Below are positions 1 to 7,872 of a DNA stretch of 64,000 bases, piece by piece (position 1 is the stretch's first letter; each line of letters opens with the position of its first letter). The stretch comes from JANQQJ01 sp046290575. GTDB taxonomy: Bacteria; Pseudomonadota; Alphaproteobacteria; SMXS01. A program made the translations under genes and the position numbers. The stretch covers positions 186,001 through 250,000 of the forward strand of contig JBKAGX010000001.1 of assembly GCA_046290575.1 (NCBI GenBank), given 5' to 3'. Under the pieces are notes generated by a model that searched no databases, was not told the DNA's origin, and saw only the letters and a list, made by a program, of their open reading frames with translations.

Positions 1-397
1 AAAACATGACGCCAAACCGGGAAAAGGCTGCATCGAAACTGTCGCGGTGTAGCGGGCTGGTTTCGACATCTGCATGTTCAAAAAAGACATTGGTGACTTC
101 TGCATGGGCAGCGACATCTTCTGCACGCGCCAGCATGATCTCCGAAATATCGACACCAACCGCTTCTCCGGTGCTGCCGACCAGCCGCGCCAAATCGATC
201 GTGGTGCTGCCGCAGCCGCAGCCGACGTCCAGGATCATCTCACCCCGTTTCACCGAAAGCTGCTCAATAGCCGCGTCGCCAAAGGGGCCGATCATGATAT
301 CGAGGGCATTCTGATATTTGATGAATTTGCGGCCCCCGTCGCCGTTCCAGAACTCGATCTGGTCGGCGTTGGGACCGTGATTGTCAATATCTGGCAT
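1..397 (-). CDS. class I SAM-dependent methyltransferase (3' part outside window)
   Basis: Reverse-strand reading frame open from an ATG at 397 to the window edge, so the C-terminal part is missing. The 132 visible residues show the Rossmann methyltransferase motif I, LDVGCGCGST, at about residues 56-65, and motif II VGVDIS at about 80-85, where the acidic residue would bind the ribose of S-adenosylmethionine. The opening NADQIEFWNG stretch is common in a soluble methyltransferase family often annotated only as class I. Substrate cannot be told. It diverges from the phosphatase gene at 584. Confidence 0.85.
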   Translation of the reverse strand, partial: MPDIDNHGPNADQIEFWNGDGGRKFIKYQNALDIMIGPFGDAAIEQLSVKRGEMILDVGCGCGSTTIDLARLVGSTGEAVGVDISEIMLARAEDVAAHAEVTNVFFEHADVETSPLHRDSFDAAFSRFGVMF

Positions 398-583
398 GTG
401 TGGTGTCTCCCCTGAAAACCTGTATCGCAGGATCGCCAAGCGTGGCGTCGGTTGCAAGCCTATTGCCAAGTTGCGCTGGAGGCTCTCCTATGGGTCTACT
501 CCCCTGGCCCTCGACAATCCGAATTTCAGGGTAATGCCGACAAAATCAAGAAATGCGAATAAAAAAACGGAACCGAAACAAAA

Positions 584-1159
584 ATGTCTGAAGAGTTCTC
601 GATCTATCTGATTCGACACGGGGAGGCCACAGGCGGCTGGGACCAGGATATGGACCCGGGTTTGAGTGCCTTGGGCCAGCAGCAGGCGCGCGATGTTGCG
701 CAGAAACTGGCGCCGCTTGGGCCGCTGCCGGTGATCACCAGCCCGATGCGCAGAACACAGGAAACAGCGGCTGCATTCACCGGCCTCTGGGGTAATGAAG
801 CCATTATAGATCAAAGAGTTAGTGAGGTTCCGTCACCAACCGACGATCTCGATGTCCGCCGTGAATGGTTGATGCAGATGATGCCCGGCAAGTGGTCGGA
901 CCCAGTCGCGCAGCGGGCCGGGCCGCATGATCTTGCTGTCTGGCGGCGTGAGCTGGTCGATGCTGTCACCTCGCTTACCGAACCGACCGTGATTACCTCC
1001 CACTTTGTCGCCATCAACGTGCTGGTAGGCCATATCATGGGCGACGACAGTGTTGTGTGTTTTAGGCCTGACAATTGTTCTGTAACCGAAATAATATCGA
1101 CTGGTGGTGACCTTCGAGTTTCTTCCCTAGGTCACGAAGCCGAGACTGAAGTTGGCTAG
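584..1159 (+). CDS. histidine phosphatase (phosphoglycerate mutase-like/SixA-type)
   Basis: A 191-residue cytosolic protein. The N-terminal YLIRHGE motif (about residues 8-14) carries the catalytic histidine that is transiently phosphorylated, and TSPMRRTQETA (about 51-61) supplies a second phosphate-binding arginine. A later SHF segment near residue 140 is the probable second active-site histidine. The length fits short SixA/CobC-like phosphatases better than true phosphoglycerate mutases. It stands alone between a divergent methyltransferase and the SMP-30 gene. The physiological substrate is unknown. Confidence 0.85.
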   Translation: MSEEFSIYLIRHGEATGGWDQDMDPGLSALGQQQARDVAQKLAPLGPLPVITSPMRRTQETAAAFTGLWGNEAIIDQRVSEVPSPTDDLDVRREWLMQMMPGKWSDPVAQRAGPHDLAVWRRELVDAVTSLTEPTVITSHFVAINVLVGHIMGDDSVVCFRPDNCSVTEIISTGGDLRVSSLGHEAETEVG

Positions 1160-1238
1160 AGGGTGGCTGCAGGCCGCGTACGCCTGTTGCATTCAGCCGA
1201 CCATGCTCTAGTCTCATCGACCGTCAGGGGAGGACAGT

Positions 1239-2120
1239 TTGGACGTCAAAATTGAACGGGTCGCGACGACCAGGGATATGCTGGGTGAGGGCCCGCTGTG
1301 GGATGAACGTGAACAGGCGCTGTACTGGATTGATTCGAGCGCCCGGGTCGTCCACAGGCTTGACCACAAGACGGGTGAACTCCGGCATTGGGGTGTGCCG
1401 CAGATGATCGGCTGCATGGCGCTGCGTGAAGCCGGCGGCGCGGTTGTGGTGCTGGAAAGCGGCTTCTATACGCTGGATTTCGATACCGGCCAGTGCACGC
1501 AGATTTGCGACCCGGCAGCGGACGACCCCCGCACACGGTTCAATGATGGCAAAGTCGACCGCCAGGGGCGTTTTGTGGCCGGCACGATGATCCAGGACTT
1601 TTCTGATGAATCGCCGATTGCACATCTCTACCGGCTTAGTCCGGACCATTCGGTCGAAACGCTGGATTCCCAGATCGTGCTGTCCAACGGACCCTGCTTT
1701 AGCCCGGATGGCAAAACCCTCTACTTCTCCGATAGCCTGGCAAGGGTCGTGTACGCCTATGATTACGATACCGACGGCGGTGCAATTGGACCGCGGCGGG
1801 TGCATATCGATGTCGGTCGCGACCATGACGGCGCCGGGGACGGGGCAACGGTCGATTCAGAAGGGAATCTCTGGGTGGCGCTGGTCCTGAACCGGCAAAT
1901 CGGCAAGTTTGATCCGGATGGTATTCTGATGGAGACCTTGAATTTGCCGGTCCGTTACCCGACAAGCGTGATGTTCGGCGGACCAAATCTCGATCAGCTA
2001 TATGTCACGTCGATTTCCAGTTCAGGCGGTTTGAACGCGACCGGTCCGATGGACGGTACGCTGCTCAAAATTACCGGCCACGGTGCGACCGGTATCGCTG
2101 AACCAAGGTTCAAAGGATAA
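1239..2120 (+). CDS. SMP-30/gluconolactonase/LRE family protein (lactone hydrolase)
   Basis: A 293-residue six-bladed propeller protein of the SMP-30 family, whose members use a divalent metal to hydrolyse sugar or other lactones. The expected metal-binding Glu is in GEGPLWDE (Glu17), the Asn in RFNDGKVD (about residue 102), and the Asp in the GDGATVDSEGNLW segment (about 200-210). I chose the TTG at 1239 because a strong AGGGGAGGA ribosome-binding site ends about 6 bases upstream and the family N-terminus follows at once. The VOC gene starts 4 bases after its stop, so the two are probably co-transcribed. Confidence 0.88.
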   Translation: MDVKIERVATTRDMLGEGPLWDEREQALYWIDSSARVVHRLDHKTGELRHWGVPQMIGCMALREAGGAVVVLESGFYTLDFDTGQCTQICDPAADDPRTRFNDGKVDRQGRFVAGTMIQDFSDESPIAHLYRLSPDHSVETLDSQIVLSNGPCFSPDGKTLYFSDSLARVVYAYDYDTDGGAIGPRRVHIDVGRDHDGAGDGATVDSEGNLWVALVLNRQIGKFDPDGILMETLNLPVRYPTSVMFGGPNLDQLYVTSISSSGGLNATGPMDGTLLKITGHGATGIAEPRFKG

Positions 2121-2124
2121 AGAC

Positions 2125-2670
2125 ATGAGTGAGAGCAAGGGATTACCTGGCTTGCGCGGCGCTGAACATATCGGCATCACCGTGCCGGATTTCGATCAGG
2201 CCTATGATTTCTTTGTGGGCGTGCTGGGGTTTGAGCCGTTCTACGCGCACGGCCCCTTCAAGGATGACGAAGGCACGTGGATGACGGACATGCTGAATGT
2301 TCATCCAAGGGCCGAGATCGTCAAAGTGCAGCAGCTGCGCTGCGGTCATGGCCCCAATATCGAACTGTTTGAATATGCAGCGCCCGACCAGCGGCGGCAG
2401 ATGCCGAAGAACAGTGACTGGGGTGGCCATCACATCACGCTTTATGTCGACGATATGGATGCGGCGATGGACCATCTGCGTGCGAACGGCGTTCGTTTGA
2501 TGGCCGGTGGCGGACCCGCCGTTGCGGAAGGTCCCGAGGCGGGCCTGCGGTCCTGCTATTTTTTGACGCCCTGGGACATGCAGATGGAACTGATCAGTTT
2601 CCCGAATGGTAAGGGCTACGAAAAAGAAACTGAGGCACGGCTCTGGAACCCCTGCCACCCGGATCGCTAG
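2125..2670 (+). CDS. VOC (glyoxalase/extradiol dioxygenase) superfamily protein
   Basis: 181 residues. The N-terminal AEHIGITVPDFDQAYDFF segment is the standard first beta-alpha unit of the vicinal oxygen chelate fold, and GGHHITLYVDDMDAAMDHL begins the second half-fold. The His of HIGI, the paired His of GGHH and a Glu in MQMELI near the C-terminus are probable metal ligands. The ATG at 2125 lies 4 bases after the SMP-30 stop, with AAAGGA upstream; a longer in-frame reading would run back into the SMP-30 gene. Pairing with a lactonase suggests work on a ring-cleavage or keto-acid intermediate, which is inference. Confidence 0.85.
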   Translation: MSESKGLPGLRGAEHIGITVPDFDQAYDFFVGVLGFEPFYAHGPFKDDEGTWMTDMLNVHPRAEIVKVQQLRCGHGPNIELFEYAAPDQRRQMPKNSDWGGHHITLYVDDMDAAMDHLRANGVRLMAGGGPAVAEGPEAGLRSCYFLTPWDMQMELISFPNGKGYEKETEARLWNPCHPDR

Positions 2671-2679
2671 CGCACAACC

Positions 2680-3444
2680 CTAACCGCGATATCCCAGACG
2701 GGTGGAAATCCGTGCGGCCGCGCCCATAACCGCCTCGATAAAATATGCCGCGGGGTCGGGTTCGAGATGCTGGACCGACCCCACAATGTTGATCGTCCCG
2801 GCCAGATCTCCCGTGCCGTCAAATATCGGTGCTGAGAGCGCATTAATACCGATCAACGCTTCTTCGGGCGCCACGGCCCAACCCTGTCTGCGAACCTGAG
2901 CAACCTCTTCGCGTAGACAGTTGAGATCCACATTGGTCTTTGATGTCCATTTCCGCAATTCGGCGGATTCGACAAAGTCCCACAAGGCGTCAGACCCAAA
3001 GGCAAGGCTGACCTTGCCCTGTGCGGAGGAATGAAAGTCGAAGATGGAACCGGGCCGGCTGGCAATCTCAATCTCTGATCGGTGACGGAGGATATCCAGA
3101 ACCCGCACACCGCCCGACTCGACTTGGCCGATGGTGACCGTCTGCGCGACTTGTTCATGCAGCGCCGGCATCTCGCGGCGCGCCTCTGCCAGAAAACTGA
3201 CCTGTTCGGCAATGGCTTGACCGATATGAAACAGGCTGAGAGTCAGTTGATAGCGCTCTGTCGCCGGGTCCTGGGTCACATATCCTTGATCGACCAGGGT
3301 GCGCAGGTGCCGGTAAATCCGCGGTTTCGTACGGCCAATGCCCCGGGCCAGATCGCTGACGCCGATGGGGCCATTCGCCTGCGCCATGAATTCGATAATG
3401 TCGAGCGCGGTGACGACCGCTTGAATGGGTTCGTTGTCCGGCAC
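2680..3444 (-). CDS. IclR family transcriptional regulator
   Basis: 254 residues, the usual IclR length. The winged helix-turn-helix is at about residues 5-70, with ALDIIEFMAQ and the recognition region RTKPRIYRHLRTLVDQGY. The C-terminal effector-binding GAF-like domain contains the FDFHSSAQGKVSLAF segment and GINALSAPIFD, both typical of the family. I chose the GTG at 3444, not the longer in-frame start, because its first base overlaps the aldolase stop codon (TAGTG), indicating translational coupling. It probably senses a substrate or intermediate of the surrounding catabolic genes. It is the last gene of the leftward AraC-cupin-aldolase-IclR run. Confidence 0.9.
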   Translation of the reverse strand: MPDNEPIQAVVTALDIIEFMAQANGPIGVSDLARGIGRTKPRIYRHLRTLVDQGYVTQDPATERYQLTLSLFHIGQAIAEQVSFLAEARREMPALHEQVAQTVTIGQVESGGVRVLDILRHRSEIEIASRPGSIFDFHSSAQGKVSLAFGSDALWDFVESAELRKWTSKTNVDLNCLREEVAQVRRQGWAVAPEEALIGINALSAPIFDGTGDLAGTINIVGSVQHLEPDPAAYFIEAVMGAAARISTRLGYRG

Positions 3445-4223
3445 TAGCGATTTCCCAAATCGGCGCGCGCCTGGGCGGTGATCGCACCTATGGCGTTCTT
3501 CAACAGCGATTGATCCGTGCCGATGATAAACAAAGCAACGCCTTTTTCCCTGAAGCATTCGACGCCTTGCGTGTTGGGCAGGAATATTCCGTTTGGGCGC
3601 CCTGCCCTTTGCGCCGCGGTGCAGACCATGTCGACGGCATCTGCGACAGCGCTGTCGCCAATTGTGTCGACGCCCAGAGAAACCGCCAGATCCGCGCGGC
3701 CGATCAGCAATGCATCAAGGGCCTCAACGGCTGCGATATCATTGATGCGGTCAATCGCTTCGGCATCTTCGATCTGGCCGATGACAATCACCGAGTCGTC
3801 ACTGGCAGTTCGGTAATCGGCCATGCTCATCGCGCCGTAACCGCCGGAGCGGCCCGACGGCGAAAACCCGCGCGTCCCGTCCCGGTAGCGGGTTGCACCA
3901 ACGGCCTGCTTGGCGTCTTCAGGCGAGCAGATATGCGGCACGATGATTCCGGCGGCACCCAGATCAAGCACCTGCAGCACCATTTCAGATTTTGCGTCGG
4001 GTACCCGCACCAGAACCGGCAGATCGCGTGCCGCCAGAATGCAGCGGTCCAGCGCAGCCAGATCAAAGGGCGCGTGCTCGGCATCGAGTGCGATGAAGTC
4101 GACGCCGGAAGCTGCGACGATCTCCACCGTTTGAACGGCGGGCGTCTTGACGAAGGTGCCAAAGACGGCGTCGCCAGCGCGAATGCGGTCTTTCAACGCT
4201 TTGTGCTGTGCCAGCAAATCCAT
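3444..4223 (-). CDS. HpcH/HpaI family aldolase (2-oxo acid aldolase)
   Basis: 259 residues of a TIM-barrel class II pyruvate aldolase family that cleaves 4-hydroxy-2-oxo acids to pyruvate and an aldehyde. Visible signatures are the GTFVKTP start, DFIALDAEHAPFD with metal or substrate-binding acids, VRVPD, LGAAGIIVPHI, and GQIEDAEAI with the metal-binding Glu; the RGFSPSGRSGGYG loop matches the substrate loop. It ends one base into the IclR start and begins 12 bases after the cupin gene, so these form one transcription unit. In pathway terms it could supply the final C-C cleavage of a ring-cleavage product; the exact substrate is unknown. Confidence 0.88.
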   Translation of the reverse strand: MDLLAQHKALKDRIRAGDAVFGTFVKTPAVQTVEIVAASGVDFIALDAEHAPFDLAALDRCILAARDLPVLVRVPDAKSEMVLQVLDLGAAGIIVPHICSPEDAKQAVGATRYRDGTRGFSPSGRSGGYGAMSMADYRTASDDSVIVIGQIEDAEAIDRINDIAAVEALDALLIGRADLAVSLGVDTIGDSAVADAVDMVCTAAQRAGRPNGIFLPNTQGVECFREKGVALFIIGTDQSLLKNAIGAITAQARADLGNR

Positions 4224-4235
4224 AGTGCTGGCCCC

Positions 4236-4610
4236 TTAGTCCTCCAGATCCGGTGCCTGATACTCGACCAGATGTTTGTAGTCCTCGCGGATGGGCGAGA
4301 ATACGTCGAGGTTCAGCACCGTCTCGTCACCAATGGGCTCGCCATAGTGTTCGACGCTGGGGGGAATGCGAATCAGGCTTCCGGGGCCGCCCTCGATGAC
4401 GTCATCGCCGACTACAAACCGCATCTGACCCTGCACGATGTAAACGACCTGCTCGAAGGGGTGGCTGTGCGGATTCACTTCCATGCCCGGTTCCAGCCAG
4501 TTCATTACCAGCAACACATCGTCGCCCCGGAATCCGGCGCGGCTGACGCCGGGCCGGACGTCTTCTTTCTCCAGCGTGTCCCAATTATAGAGTTTGGCTT
4601 TCTGCGGCAT
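4236..4610 (-). CDS. single-domain cupin protein
   Basis: 124 residues, one small beta-barrel. Cupin motif 1 is seen in NPHSHPFEQVVYIVQG (about residues 47-62), with His-His-Glu metal ligands and the conserved glycine. Motif 2 lies in PPSVEHYGEP, giving the third histidine. Such proteins may be isomerases, dioxygenases or sensors, and the sequence does not separate these. It sits between the AraC-type regulator and the HpcH/HpaI aldolase on the same strand, with short gaps, so a role in the same catabolic unit is likely. Confidence 0.85.
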   Translation of the reverse strand: MPQKAKLYNWDTLEKEDVRPGVSRAGFRGDDVLLVMNWLEPGMEVNPHSHPFEQVVYIVQGQMRFVVGDDVIEGGPGSLIRIPPSVEHYGEPIGDETVLNLDVFSPIREDYKHLVEYQAPDLED

Positions 4611-4645
4611 GATAGGGATTCCCTGTTTTTCCTGTTCCGTGGATT

Positions 4646-5602
4646 CTAGGTCTCGGTCCGGCCGCCGGTGCGGCGATAATCCCGCGGCGACATCCCGTAT
4701 TGATTGCGAAATGTTCGGCTGAAATGTGCCGACCCATTAAATCCCCAGCGGAAGCATATTTCAGAGATCGACAGCTGGGCGTGCAGCGGGCTGACCAAAT
4801 CGGCCCGGCACCGCTCCAGGCGTCTCGTGCGGACATAATTACTGAACGTGTTGCCGGTCGCGGTAAAAAGCTTTTGCATATAGCGCAGCGAAACGCCGTG
4901 CGATTCAGCCACCTTGGCCGGGGTTAGGTCCGGATCGCTCAACATGGTCTCAATGGTCTGACAGATCCGGTGCAGATGGGCGGTCCGGGCCCCTGCTGCG
5001 CCGCCCAACCCAAAGACGGTTTTCTGGTCCGCCAGGCTGGCGATCAGCATTTCGGTCAGCGCCAGTTCAACGGCGCGCAGTTCCTCTGCGGTAATGTCAT
5101 CCAATACGACAGCCATCGACTGCAGCAGGTTGGCGAATACGCGCCGGATGCCGCGCCGCCCTGAGAAATGTCCCATTTTCAGGGACAGCGGGGCGATCAG
5201 CCGGGGGCTCAGCGCGACCCTGGGCACCCGAACGAATAACATCTGAAAAGCCGTCAGGCAGGTCAGTGTCGCATCCTCGCGCGCCGGGCCATAGATCACG
5301 TCGCCGGGCATAACATCGAATCGGCTGTTGTCGTCGTGAAGGACCGCTTCGCCATCGAGCATAAGCGCCAGCCAGATCGCATCTTCCTGATCAGGGTAGC
5401 GGCCGGAAATTTCCTGCGCCTCCGATTCCACCAAGGCAAATTCGATCCCCATGGGGGAAACGATACACTTCAAATGTCCCTGCAGTGCGCCCCCGCCCGG
5501 AACGGTTGCCGGCGGCAGGCATACGCGGCCCAGCGCATCACGCCAGGCGTCGCCGCGCGCGTCTTCATCAAAGGCTTCGGTTGTGAAATGCCACGCTTCC
5601 AT
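4646..5602 (-). CDS. AraC family transcriptional regulator
   Basis: 318 residues. The N-terminal two thirds resemble the AraC_binding_2-type sensor domain, including SRFDVMPGDVIYG, where a cupin-like fold would bind a ligand. The C-terminal 100 residues hold two helix-turn-helix units: LTPAKVAESHGVSLRYMQKLF and SISEICFRWGFNGSAHFSRTF, followed by the GMSPRDYR signature. It lies 35 bases upstream of the cupin gene on the same strand and is divergent from hyuA, so the 5603-5792 gap could hold both promoters and its binding site. It is a plausible local activator of the cupin-aldolase and hyuAB genes. Confidence 0.9.
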   Translation of the reverse strand: MEAWHFTTEAFDEDARGDAWRDALGRVCLPPATVPGGGALQGHLKCIVSPMGIEFALVESEAQEISGRYPDQEDAIWLALMLDGEAVLHDDNSRFDVMPGDVIYGPAREDATLTCLTAFQMLFVRVPRVALSPRLIAPLSLKMGHFSGRRGIRRVFANLLQSMAVVLDDITAEELRAVELALTEMLIASLADQKTVFGLGGAAGARTAHLHRICQTIETMLSDPDLTPAKVAESHGVSLRYMQKLFTATGNTFSNYVRTRRLERCRADLVSPLHAQLSISEICFRWGFNGSAHFSRTFRNQYGMSPRDYRRTGGRTET

Positions 5603-5725
5603 GTCGTTCCATCAATCGTCGCAGGGAGATCATAGCGCAGCCTGTGCGCTCTCGTGCAAGAACCACCGCGCTGCACGCGTTGACGCCCACGCCGCCATCC
5701 CGTATCGTATCGCTAGTATAAATAC

Positions 5726-5744
5726 TGTTTCGACAAACGAAACA
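5726..5744. promoter_or_regulatory. perfect palindrome TGTTTCG-N5-CGAAACA, candidate operator
   Basis: Seven-base arms separated by ACAAA lie in the divergent gap between the AraC-type regulator and hyuA, about 50 bases before the hyuA start. Symmetric sites of this size are usual targets of IclR-, GntR- or TetR-type dimers. The IclR gene at 2680-3444 is the nearest candidate partner; that pairing is inference. Confidence 0.5.
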
Positions 5745-5792
5745 AAAATCGGTGGCTCTGAGGGCCGCCAAACGGGAAAAGGGTCTTCCATC

Positions 5793-7862
5793 GTGACCAA
5801 ATATGCGCTGGCCGTCGATATTGGCGGCACCTTTACCGACGTGGTTTTGATCTCCAGCGACAATCAGGGCTGGACCGACAAGACGCTGACCACCCACCAT
5901 GATCTGCTGGAAGGGTTCTTCCGCGCAACCAATCTGGTGCTTGATCGTGCGGGGATCACGCTCGACCAGATCGACGACGTCGTGACCCATGCGACCACCG
6001 TCGTGACCAATGTGCTTATCGAGCGAAAGGGCCCGCCGACGGGCCTGATCGTCACCGAAGGCTTTCGCGACGTGCTCTATATCCGCGACGAGCACCGCTA
6101 CGACATGTTTGACCCGCAAATTGAATATGCTGAGCCGCTGATTACACGCGACCACACATGGGGTGTGGAAGAGCGCGCCTATGCCGACGGCTCGCTGGGC
6201 AAGGGTGTTGATGCACCAGCCGTTCACGCGATCGCCGAAGAGCTGAAAGCCAAGGGCATTTCCTCTGTCGCGGTCTGCCTGTTGAACAGCTATCGCAATC
6301 CGGCCAATGAGCGTGCGGTTCGGGACGCCCTGAAAGATGCTGCCCCGGATATCTTCGTCACCCTGTCCAGTGACGTTGCACCGCAGATGCGTGAATATCT
6401 GCGCGCCAGCACGGCTGCGCTCAACGCTTATACGGTGCCGCTGGCCAAACCCTATCTGGACGCGTTGATTGCCCGGATGAATGAGGGCGGGCTGGACAGC
6501 GAACCACTGATCATGCTGTCCAATGGCGGTGTCGTCGGGGCGCGGGTGGCGGGAACCTACCCGGTGCGGATGATCGAATCAGGGCCCGCTGCCGGCGCGC
6601 TGGTCGCAGGTTATATCGCCCGGCAATATGGTCTGGATAATCTGATTTCTTTCGACATGGGCGGCACCACCGCCAAGGCTTGCCTGATTCAGGGCGGTGA
6701 ACCGCTGGTGGTCGGCGACTTTGAGGTCGACCGCCGCTATCGCTTCAAGCCCGGCAGCGGGATGCCGATCACCGTGCCGTCGATTGACATGATCGAGATC
6801 GGTGCGGGTGGGGGCTCTATTGCGCGCGTCGACGCGCTTGGCCTGCTGAAAGTCGGCCCTGATAGTGCCGGCTCCAACCCTGGCCCGGCCTGTTATGGGC
6901 GCGGCGGCGTTCAGCCTTGCGTCACCGACGCTGATGTGGTGCTGGGTATCCTCGATCCCGATAATTTCCTGGGCGGCGACATGACCCTCGACCGCACTGC
7001 ATCGGAAAAGGCCGTCAATACGCTGGCGGACGCCCTGGACGTGTCAATGCAGGATGCGGCCTTTGGCATCTTCAGCGTCGTTGGCGAATCGATGGCTGCA
7101 GCCGCCCGCGCCCACGCGACCGACCGCGGCGTCAACTATCGCGGCATGCCGTTGTTGGCCTTCGGCGGTGCCGGTCCTGTCCATGCTTGTTACGTGGCAG
7201 AGCGGCTCGACAGCAATCAGGTAATCTATCCACCCATGGCGAGTGTGCTCAGTGCCTATGGCACCCTGGTGACGCCGGTACGGCTCGATCTGGCGCGCGG
7301 TGGTCTCACTCGTCTCGGCGATCTGGATTGGGCCAGCGTCTCGCCGTTGATCGACAGCATGCTGGCCGAAGGCGAAGCCGCGTTGCTGGAGGCGGGTCTG
7401 CCGAAAGACTCGATTGCGTTCAGCTACGGCGCCGACCTTCGCTATTTCGGCCAACAGAACGAAGTCACCATTACCCTTGATGTCGATCCGCGCGACGCCA
7501 AAGACCCTGCGGATCTGCGGGTCCGCTTTGAAGCCGGCTATGAAACCCTCTATGGCGTGCGGCTGGACGATATGGATGTGGAGATCGTCACCTGGCGGGT
7601 CACCGCCCATGGCGGCGACACCAACCGGACGGCCGCTGCCGATGTGGCATCCAGCCCGTCTGATCCGAAAGGCAGCCGGCCGGTCTATTTGGGCGAGGCC
7701 GATGCCGACGTACCGGTCTATGACCGCAAGGCGCTGGCGGTCGACCAGGAAATCGCCGGACCGGTGATCATTGAAGAGCGTGAGACCACGGCCTTTATCC
7801 TGCCTGGCTGGACCCTTAACGTGCATCAGGATGGCAGCCTGATCGCAAACCGCGACGCTTAG
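5793..7862 (+). CDS. hydantoinase/oxoprolinase family protein, subunit A (HyuA-like)
   Basis: 689 residues, normal for HyuA. The N-terminus ALAVDIGGTFTDVVL is the phosphate-binding loop of the actin-like ATPase fold, and FDMGGTTAKACLI (about residues 285-297) is the second glycine motif. These proteins couple ATP cleavage to opening of cyclic amides (5-oxoproline, hydantoins) or to ketone carboxylation, together with subunit B. I chose the GTG at 5793, just before the conserved VTKYALAVDIGG start. The longer open frame upstream overlaps the regulator gene on the opposite strand and has no family similarity. It pairs with hyuB 10 bases downstream. Confidence 0.9.
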   Translation: MTKYALAVDIGGTFTDVVLISSDNQGWTDKTLTTHHDLLEGFFRATNLVLDRAGITLDQIDDVVTHATTVVTNVLIERKGPPTGLIVTEGFRDVLYIRDEHRYDMFDPQIEYAEPLITRDHTWGVEERAYADGSLGKGVDAPAVHAIAEELKAKGISSVAVCLLNSYRNPANERAVRDALKDAAPDIFVTLSSDVAPQMREYLRASTAALNAYTVPLAKPYLDALIARMNEGGLDSEPLIMLSNGGVVGARVAGTYPVRMIESGPAAGALVAGYIARQYGLDNLISFDMGGTTAKACLIQGGEPLVVGDFEVDRRYRFKPGSGMPITVPSIDMIEIGAGGGSIARVDALGLLKVGPDSAGSNPGPACYGRGGVQPCVTDADVVLGILDPDNFLGGDMTLDRTASEKAVNTLADALDVSMQDAAFGIFSVVGESMAAAARAHATDRGVNYRGMPLLAFGGAGPVHACYVAERLDSNQVIYPPMASVLSAYGTLVTPVRLDLARGGLTRLGDLDWASVSPLIDSMLAEGEAALLEAGLPKDSIAFSYGADLRYFGQQNEVTITLDVDPRDAKDPADLRVRFEAGYETLYGVRLDDMDVEIVTWRVTAHGGDTNRTAAADVASSPSDPKGSRPVYLGEADADVPVYDRKALAVDQEIAGPVIIEERETTAFILPGWTLNVHQDGSLIANRDA

Positions 7863-7872
7863 GAGACGACAG

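Noticed and set aside
3510..4649. 379-residue plus-strand open frame
   Set aside because: Antisense to the HpcH/HpaI aldolase and cupin genes, both well supported.
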